Assembly (NCBI GenBank): GCA_026989055.1
Contig: JALSKC010000010.1
Location: 1 to 44,597 of the forward strand
DNA: 44,597 nucleotides
Direction: 5' to 3'
Source: Paracoccaceae bacterium
Lineage (GTDB): Bacteria; Pseudomonadota; Alphaproteobacteria; Rhodobacterales; Rhodobacteraceae
Under the pieces are notes generated by a model that worked only from the letters and a program-made list of their open reading frames with translations, was not told the origin of the DNA and ran no database searches. Numbering within the stretch: position 1 is the first letter of the stretch; every line of letters begins with the position of its first letter. This document shows positions 39,651 through 44,597 of this stretch, piece by piece. The translations under genes were made by a program, and so were the position numbers.

Positions 39651-40655
39651 TCAGCGCATCCAGAAGCCGGCCTTGCGGATGCGGTTGCGGATCAGCTGTT
39701 CGCGCGAGGGCAGGGCGTTGCGGTCGAACAGCGCGCGCACCTTCTGCCCGCGCCCCTGATAGACCATGCGCCGGAACGGCTCGTGGCGCTTGAGAAGCTT
39801 CTTCAGCCGGTTGGGGGCGGCGATTTCGTGCAGCAGGGCGATCACGCGGTCGCTTTCGCGGGCGTAAAGCAGCGGAAAGGTGCGGTAATGGCAGCTGACC
39901 GTGCCGTCCAGGAGCCCCTCGGGCAGGGTGTCGCGCCCGCCGCCGAGGCCGTGGATGACCAGCGGCAGGGCGATCTGGTCGAGCCAGGGGTCCAGGCTCT
40001 GGGCCGCCAGTTCGGGGGGCGGGTCGTCGCGGATGGACAGCGCGTAGTCGAGAAAGCGGCGCCCGAATTCGCGCGGGCAGCGGTAGAAGAACCAGCCGGC
40101 GTTGAAATACAGGTAGCGCCGCCAGTAGCCGGCGGGGTGGGACGGCTCCAGCGAGCTCTCGAAATCCAGCCCGAAGCGGGCATAGAGAGAGTGCCAGATC
40201 TCGCGGTAGCCGGCCCGGTAGGGCTGCGGCTGCGGCCAGCTGCCCTCGACCCGGCGCGATGCGGTGGGGCGGTCGAAGTCGAACGGCACCCGCGAAAGCG
40301 CGCCGGTGATCAGCGTGTCGCTGTCGAAGAACACGAAGGGCTCGCCCTCCGGCATGGCCAGCAGCGCCTCGATCTTGTTGCCATGCGGGTAGGACCGGCC
40401 GAAATGGCGGGCCGGGAAGGGCAGGATCTCGGCGCCGTATTCCTGTTGCAGGTGCCGGCGGGTATCGGCGTCGGGGCGCATGTCTTCCGGCCAGGCGCCG
40501 CCGGGTTCCGGCACGGCGACGATCAGCCGCCCCGAAAACTCCGGGTCGCAATGGCGCAGGCTGGCGGCGAACAGCAGCGCCTCGCAGGACAGCCGCCCCT
40601 TCTGGGCGACGATCATGACGTTGAAACTCCCCGGAGCCGTTGCCGCACCGCTCAT
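39651..40655 (-). CDS. Putative GT-A-fold glycosyltransferase-like protein
   Basis: A protein of 334 aa that I cannot name. It starts with a Rossmann-like strand (FNVMIVAQKGRLSCEALLFAASLRHC) and has GNKIEALLAMPEGEPFVFFDSDTLITG, where the DxD motif is the hallmark of GT-A glycosyltransferases that bind a metal-nucleotide-sugar. Aromatic-rich stretches follow (YWRRYLYFNAGWFFYRCPREFGRRFLDYA), then LDPWLDQIALPLVIHGLGG. The basic C-terminus (RKAGFWMR) is short. No glycan genes are nearby, so the acceptor is unknown. It could also be an inactive relative. Confidence 0.65.
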   Translation of the reverse strand: MSGAATAPGSFNVMIVAQKGRLSCEALLFAASLRHCDPEFSGRLIVAVPEPGGAWPEDMRPDADTRRHLQQEYGAEILPFPARHFGRSYPHGNKIEALLAMPEGEPFVFFDSDTLITGALSRVPFDFDRPTASRRVEGSWPQPQPYRAGYREIWHSLYARFGLDFESSLEPSHPAGYWRRYLYFNAGWFFYRCPREFGRRFLDYALSIRDDPPPELAAQSLDPWLDQIALPLVIHGLGGGRDTLPEGLLDGTVSCHYRTFPLLYARESDRVIALLHEIAAPNRLKKLLKRHEPFRRMVYQGRGQKVRALFDRNALPSREQLIRNRIRKAGFWMR

Positions 40656-40816
40656 TTCCGCCTGCCGCTCCTTCCCGCCGCGGGTTCTGCTCCGGGAACT
40701 ATAGGCCGGTGCGGCGGCGGGGGGAACGCCTGTTCTCGCGGATCATGCAAGGGGAGCCGGAAGGGGTTCCGCCGGCGGGGCGGATACACGGGCGCGCAAG
40801 GAGGAAGGAGGAGAGG

Positions 40817-40851
40817 GGGAGGAGGGAGGAGGGAGGAGGGAGGAGGGAGGA
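40817..40851 (+). repeat. Heptamer repeat gggagga x5, G-quadruplex-prone
   Basis: Five perfect copies of gggagga, inside a longer purine-only tract (about 40799-40854). Four or more GGG runs separated by AGGA loops match the G-quadruplex pattern, and the tract is also a mirror-repeat-like polypurine sequence. Confidence 0.9.
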
Positions 40852-40977
40852 AATCGGCGCCGGCGGCCGGAAGCCCCGCAGGGCGCAGGCGGCATCGGCG
40901 CGATGACCTCGTGAGCGGGCCGGATGTGACGCCGGATGTCATGTGGCAGCCGCCTTTCCGGGCCGGTCCCCGAGCTG

Positions 40978-40997
40978 ACGCAAGGAAAGGCTTGCGT
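40978..40997. promoter_or_regulatory. Inverted repeat ACGCAAG/CTTGCGT upstream of oppA
   Basis: A perfect 7-bp inverted repeat with a 6-nt purine loop (gaaagg), 140 bp before the oppA start. It could be a terminator remnant, an operator or a leader hairpin; the sequence alone does not decide. Confidence 0.3.
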
Positions 40998-41136
40998 TGG
41001 GGGTGCAGGCTCTGAGAGACTGCATGCCATCCGGATCGGGGCGGCTCCTGCGGGGCTCAACTGCGGGGCGAGTTCCGACCCGATCCGAAAAAAAAGGGAA
41101 AGAAAGATGGAACAACCTGACAGGAAAGGAAAATTC

Positions 41137-42753
41137 ATGACCGGGATGCCAAGGATCCTGATTGCCGGGCTGATGGCCGGAACGATTCTGGGTTCAACCG
41201 CTTTTGCCGCCAACGTGCCCGCCGGCACCAGGCTGGCCGACGATCAGACATTCACCTATTCGATCATCGACGAATTCACCTCGGTCGATCCGCAGCTGGT
41301 CGAGGATGTCTCCGGTTCCGACGTGATCCGCGACCTCTTCGAGGGGCTGTTCAATCAGGACGCCGAGGGCAACCTGGTACCCGGCGTGGCGCTGAGCTAC
41401 GAGGTGAACGACACCAAGGACGTCTACACCTTCAAGCTGCGCCCGGAAGCGAAATGGTCGAACGGCGACCCGGTGACCGCCAATGATTTCGTCTACGCCT
41501 GGCGCCGGCTGGTGGACCCTGAGCTCGGCTCTCCCTATTCATGGTTCGGCGAGCTGATGTCGATCGAGAACGCGGGCGCGATCATCGCCGGCGAGAAGCC
41601 CAAGGAAGAACTGGGCGTGCGTGCCATCGACGATTACACGCTGGAGGTGAAGCTTTCGGCCTCGCTGCCCTACTTCCCGCTGATGACGACCCATGCTTCG
41701 ACCTTCCCGGTGCACAGGGCAACGGTCGAGAAATACGGCAAGGAGTGGACGCGGCCGGGCAACATCGTCTCCAACGGCGCCTATGTGCTGACCGAGCACA
41801 TCCCCGGTGAACGTTCGGTGCGCGAGCGCAACCCGATGTACTGGGACAACGAGAACACGGTGATCGAGAAGGTCGTTGCGCTGGTGATCAACGACGAGAA
41901 CGTGGCGCTGACCCGCTATTTCGCCGGAGAGCTTGACCGCACCGGCATTCCCACCGGGCAGTATCCCAAGCTGAAGGCGGAATACCCCGACGAGGCGATC
42001 AGCGCGCCGCGGCTGTGCTCCTACTACTACATCCTGAATCTGGGCGAGAACGGGCCCGACTACCTCAAGGATGTGCGGGTGCGCCAGGCGCTGAACCTTG
42101 CGGTGGACCGCGAGGTGATCACCGACAAGATCCTGCAGGGCGGGCAGATTCCGGCCTATACCTTCACCCCGGCGGCGACGGCCGGCTTCCAGGTGCCGGA
42201 CGTGCCGATCGCCTCTATGAGCCAGGCCGAGCGCGACGCCCGGGCCAAGGCGCTGCTCTCCGAGGCCGGGCTCGGCGACGGGCTTGACGTCAAGCTGATC
42301 TACAACACCTCCGAAGGCCACAAGAAGATCGCCATCGCGATCAGCCAGATGTGGAAGACCAAGCTGGGCGCCAATGTGGAGCTGGCCAACCAGGAATGGA
42401 AGACCTTCCTGCAGACCCGTGGCAACGGTGACTATGAAGTTGCCCGCGCCGGCTGGTGCGGCGACTACAACGAAGCCTCGACCTTCCTCGACCTGATGAA
42501 CTCGAAGTCGGGCTACAACGACTCCAGGTACAGCAACCCGAAGGTGGATGCGCTTCTGGAGCAGGCCAAGACGGCGGACGACCCGCAGCCGCTCTACACC
42601 GAGATCGAGCAGATCATCGCCGAGGACGTGCCGATCATTCCGATCTACCACTATGCGATCAACATGATGCTCAAGCCCAACCTGAAGGGCTGGCCGATCA
42701 ACAACGTGGAGCAGAACTGGTATTCGAAGGACTTCTACAAGGTCGCCGAATAG
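41137..42753 (+). CDS. oppA: Oligopeptide ABC transporter substrate-binding protein
   Basis: A protein of 538 aa of the SBP_bac_5 family. The signal peptide is MPRILIAGLMAGTILGSTAFAA; the mature part has DEFTSVDPQLVEDVSGSDVIRDLFEGL, LRPEAKWSNGDPVTANDFVYAWRRLVDP and RVRQALNLAVDREVITDKIL, characteristic of OppA. I chose 41137 because AAGGA lies 6 nt upstream; an ATG at 41107 (MEQPDRKGKF...) would add 10 residues before the signal. It binds peptides in the periplasm and hands them to OppBC. It is the first gene of the cluster and is followed by a strong hairpin. Confidence 0.93.
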   Translation: MTGMPRILIAGLMAGTILGSTAFAANVPAGTRLADDQTFTYSIIDEFTSVDPQLVEDVSGSDVIRDLFEGLFNQDAEGNLVPGVALSYEVNDTKDVYTFKLRPEAKWSNGDPVTANDFVYAWRRLVDPELGSPYSWFGELMSIENAGAIIAGEKPKEELGVRAIDDYTLEVKLSASLPYFPLMTTHASTFPVHRATVEKYGKEWTRPGNIVSNGAYVLTEHIPGERSVRERNPMYWDNENTVIEKVVALVINDENVALTRYFAGELDRTGIPTGQYPKLKAEYPDEAISAPRLCSYYYILNLGENGPDYLKDVRVRQALNLAVDREVITDKILQGGQIPAYTFTPAATAGFQVPDVPIASMSQAERDARAKALLSEAGLGDGLDVKLIYNTSEGHKKIAIAISQMWKTKLGANVELANQEWKTFLQTRGNGDYEVARAGWCGDYNEASTFLDLMNSKSGYNDSRYSNPKVDALLEQAKTADDPQPLYTEIEQIIAEDVPIIPIYHYAINMMLKPNLKGWPINNVEQNWYSKDFYKVAE

Positions 42754-42773
42754 CCGGTCGGGCGGAAACGGGC

Positions 42774-42801
42774 GCCCCGGCCCCCGTCGCGGGGCCGGGG
42801 C
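42774..42801 (+). promoter_or_regulatory. Strong stem-loop between oppA and oppB
   Basis: GCCCCGGCCCC and GGGGCCGGGGC form a perfect 11-bp stem with a 6-nt loop (cgtcgc), followed only by GGTTTG. It starts 21 nt after the oppA stop and ends 21 nt before the oppB start. It probably protects the oppA message and lowers read-through into oppBC. Confidence 0.7.
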
Positions 42802-42822
42802 GGTTTGCACGGGTGCTTCCTC

Positions 42823-43746
42823 ATGTTGCGCTTCATCGTCAGGCGGCTCATGGTCGCGGTGCCGACGCTGCTGATCCTGATCGTGATCAGCTTCTTCCTG
42901 ATGCAGCTTGCCCCCGGTGGTCCGTTCACCTCCGAACGCCCCCTGCCGCCGCAGGTGCTGGCCAACATCGAGGCGAAATACGGGCTCGACAGGCCGCTGT
43001 GGCAGCAGCTGCTGATCTACCTCGAGGGGATCGTGCTGGAGTTCGACTTCGGCCCCTCCTACCAGTACAAGGACCGCACGGTTAACGACATCATCGCCCA
43101 GGGGTTCCCGATCACCCTGAAATACGGCTCGATCTCCTTCGTCGTGGCGGTGGTGGTGGGTGTGTCTCTGGGCGTGCTGGCGGCGGTCCGGCACAACGGC
43201 CCGCTGGATTACGCGGCCACCGGCACCACCTTTCTGGCCCAGAGCCTGCCCAACTTCGTGATGGCGCCGGTCCTGATCATCGTCTTCACCTGGTGGCTGG
43301 GCTGGCTTCCCGGCGGCGGTTGGCACGGCGGCCAGTGGCAGTATCTGGTGATGCCGGTGATCGCGCTGTCCACCTCCTATTTCGCCTCGATCGCGCGGAT
43401 CACCCGCTCGTCGATGCTCGAGGTGCTGAATTCCAACTTCATCCGCACCGCCCGCGCCAAGGGACTGCCCGAGCGCACCATCATATGGCGCCACGCCATG
43501 AAGCCGGCGATGATGCCGGTGGTTTCCTATCTGGGGCCCGCCTTCGTGGGGCTGATCACCGGCTCGGTGGTGATCGACCGCTATTTCGGCACCGGCGGGA
43601 TCGGCAATTCCTATGTCAATTCCGCGCTCAACCGCGACTATTCGGTGATGCTGGGCATCACCATCCTCTATGGCGGGCTCACCATCATCTTCAACCTGGT
43701 CGTGGACGTGATCTACGCCTGGCTCGACCCGAAGATCAGGTATTGA
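42823..43746 (+). CDS. oppB: Oligopeptide ABC transporter permease OppB
   Basis: A protein of 307 aa with six membrane segments. It begins MLRFIVRRLMVAVPTLLILIVISFFLMQLAPGGPF, the standard OppB/DppB start, and has the coupling loop NSNFIRTARAKGLPERTIIWRHAMKPAMMPV and GTGGIGNSYVNSALNRDY. A TTG at 42805 could add six residues, but MLRFIVRRL is the family start. Ribosome site is weak. It pairs with OppC. Confidence 0.94.
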   Translation: MLRFIVRRLMVAVPTLLILIVISFFLMQLAPGGPFTSERPLPPQVLANIEAKYGLDRPLWQQLLIYLEGIVLEFDFGPSYQYKDRTVNDIIAQGFPITLKYGSISFVVAVVVGVSLGVLAAVRHNGPLDYAATGTTFLAQSLPNFVMAPVLIIVFTWWLGWLPGGGWHGGQWQYLVMPVIALSTSYFASIARITRSSMLEVLNSNFIRTARAKGLPERTIIWRHAMKPAMMPVVSYLGPAFVGLITGSVVIDRYFGTGGIGNSYVNSALNRDYSVMLGITILYGGLTIIFNLVVDVIYAWLDPKIRY

Positions 43747-43749
43747 ACG

Positions 43750-44597
43750 ATGGGGATGGTCAGGGATACCGACCGGCTCGAACGGATCGCCGAGAAGCTG
43801 GCCGAGGCGGAGGAAATCCGCGGGCGTTCGCTGTGGCAGGACGCCATGCGCCGCTTCCTGCGCAACCGGGCGGCGGTGGGTTCGATGATCGTGCTGGGGC
43901 TGATCGTGCTGTTCACCGTCATCGGGCCGCTCTTCGCCCAGTGGTCGAACGAGGAGATCGACTGGGACCGGATGGGCGACATTGCCTCCCTGGGCGCGCC
44001 ATCGCTTGAGAACGGCCATTACTTCGGGCTCGACGACCTGGGGCGCGATCTTTATGCCCGCACCATCCAGGCCACCCGCACCTCGCTGATGGTGGGCATC
44101 ATCGGCTCGCTTGTGGCGGTCGTGATCGGCACCCTCTACGGGGCGGTTTCGGGCTTCGTCGGCGGGGTGACCGACGGGCTCATGATGCGCAGCGTCGATG
44201 TGCTTTCCGCCGTGCCCTACATGTTCGTGATCATCCTGCTGCTGGTGATCTTCGAGCGCTCGCTGTTCATGCTGTTCGTGGGGATCGGGGTGCTCAGCTG
44301 GCTGGACATGAGCCGGATCGTGCGCGGCCAGACGCTGAGTCTCAAGAACCGCGAATTCGTCGAGGCGGCGCGCGCCGCAGGCGTCGGCTGGTTCACCATC
44401 ATCCTGCGCCACATCGTGCCCAACCTGCTGGGCATCGTGGTGGTCTATGCCACGCTGCTGGTGCCCGGCATGATCATGGCCGAAAGCTTCATCTCCTTCC
44501 TCGGGCTGGGGGTGCAGGAGCCCAACACCTCGCTCGGGGCGCTGATCAACGAGGGCGCGGGCACCATCCTGCGCGGCACCCTGTGGCAGCTGGGCAT
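43750..44597 (+). CDS. oppC: Oligopeptide ABC transporter permease OppC (cut by the window end)
   Basis: At least 282 aa are visible; the gene runs off the window. It starts MGMVRDTDRLERIAEKLAEAEEIRGRSLWQDAMRRF, typical of OppC, with the first membrane helix AVGSMIVLGLIVLFTVIGPLF, then YFGLDDLGRDLYARTIQATRTSLMVG, AVPYMFVIILLLVIF, and the coupling loop EFVEAARAAGVGWFTIILRHIVPNLLG. The start is 3 nt after the oppB stop. The oppD and oppF ATPase genes are expected to follow beyond the edge. Confidence 0.93.
   Translation, partial: MGMVRDTDRLERIAEKLAEAEEIRGRSLWQDAMRRFLRNRAAVGSMIVLGLIVLFTVIGPLFAQWSNEEIDWDRMGDIASLGAPSLENGHYFGLDDLGRDLYARTIQATRTSLMVGIIGSLVAVVIGTLYGAVSGFVGGVTDGLMMRSVDVLSAVPYMFVIILLLVIFERSLFMLFVGIGVLSWLDMSRIVRGQTLSLKNREFVEAARAAGVGWFTIILRHIVPNLLGIVVVYATLLVPGMIMAESFISFLGLGVQEPNTSLGALINEGAGTILRGTLWQLG

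Larger units (their letters stand above)
40656..41136. other. 481-bp intergenic region before oppA
   Basis: No convincing gene. It contains a purine-only G-rich tract (40817-40851), a 12-bp period repeat gccggatgt (40919-40942), a perfect 7-bp inverted repeat acgcaag/cttgcgt (40978-40997), and an A-run (cgaaaaaaaaggg) just before oppA. The oppA promoter must lie here but I cannot point to clear boxes. Confidence 0.55.

Noticed and set aside
40817-40851. CRISPR-like array
   Set aside because: The units are seven bases without spacers, and no cas gene is in the window. None of the other tandem repeats has spacers either.
41539-44412. A long open frame on the minus strand opposite oppA-oppC (about 950 codons)
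   Set aside because: It mirrors the codon pattern of the real genes and gives a low-complexity His/Asp/Gln-rich product; no start signal or homology is visible.

Overview
The window is a GC-rich chromosomal segment (clearly well above 60 % G+C) from an alphaproteobacterium, most likely of the order Rhodobacterales. The pointers are the overlapping hisC-tyrC pair, the hisS-hisZ-hisG operon with short-form HisG, a class II (adenosylcobalamin) ribonucleotide reductase with a Cys-rich tail, a Hint_2-type protein, DUF1489, the divergent cobS/cobT pair, and a phoR-pstSCAB-phoU-phoB operon. I see no rRNA, tRNA, CRISPR array, insertion sequence or phage. The backbone is ordinary housekeeping sequence; the unusual signal is in the gene boundaries.

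Layout. 86-2861 (minus): hisC, tyrC and an extensin-like protein gene, overlapping by 4 nt each. 3031-3651 (minus): rpsD, with a strong promoter whose -35 box contains the stop codon of the next gene, a Hint-domain protein (3817-5022). 5216-6580 (plus): a periplasmic HtrA/Deg protease. 6843-9104 (minus): nrdJ, with a promoter back to back with that of DUF1489 (9378-9803, plus). 9813-13689 (minus): hisS-hisZ-hisG-HAD phosphatase operon. 13819-14025 (plus): slyX. 14095-17535 (minus): DNA polymerase III alpha. 17656-24575 (minus): the complete phosphate regulon operon phoR-pstS-pstC-pstA-pstB-phoU-phoB, with a three-repeat Pho box before pstS. 24756-26451 (plus): an NtrC/HupR-like response regulator with a degenerate sigma-54 loop, overlapped by a small zinc-ribbon protein. 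26599-28481: divergent cobS/cobT. 28615-30993 (minus): lrp and a KefB/C-type antiporter. 31179-32276 (plus): hpd. 32522-35083 (minus): a large proline-rich one-pass membrane protein. 35563-36327 (plus): SIMPL-domain protein. 36477-37772 (minus): MetY-like sulfhydrylase. 37947-38360 (plus): VOC protein. 38519-39340 (minus): Tat-exported cyclase-family hydrolase. 39651-40655 (minus): putative GT-A-fold protein. 41137 to the end (plus): oppA-oppB-oppC' of a peptide ABC importer, cut by the window edge.

How the genes fit together. PhoR/PhoB with PstSCAB and PhoU form one phosphate-sensing and uptake system. HisG/HisZ (first step of histidine synthesis) and HisC belong to histidine synthesis; HisC may also work with TyrC in tyrosine/phenylalanine synthesis, while Hpd breaks tyrosine down, probably under the divergent Lrp regulator. 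CobS and CobT finish cobalamin, the cofactor NrdJ needs.

The most unusual feature is a series of short, adjacent, mostly perfect tandem duplications (units of 7-23 bp), concentrated in intergenic DNA and often lying exactly on translation signals. Three of them (DUF1489, slyX, phoB) duplicate the start codon in a unit that is not a multiple of three, leaving an out-of-frame decoy ATG followed by a 9-10 codon mini-ORF. Others duplicate the Shine-Dalgarno region (phoR, pstB, hpd) or a stop codon (SIMPL gene). This is the pattern I would check first.
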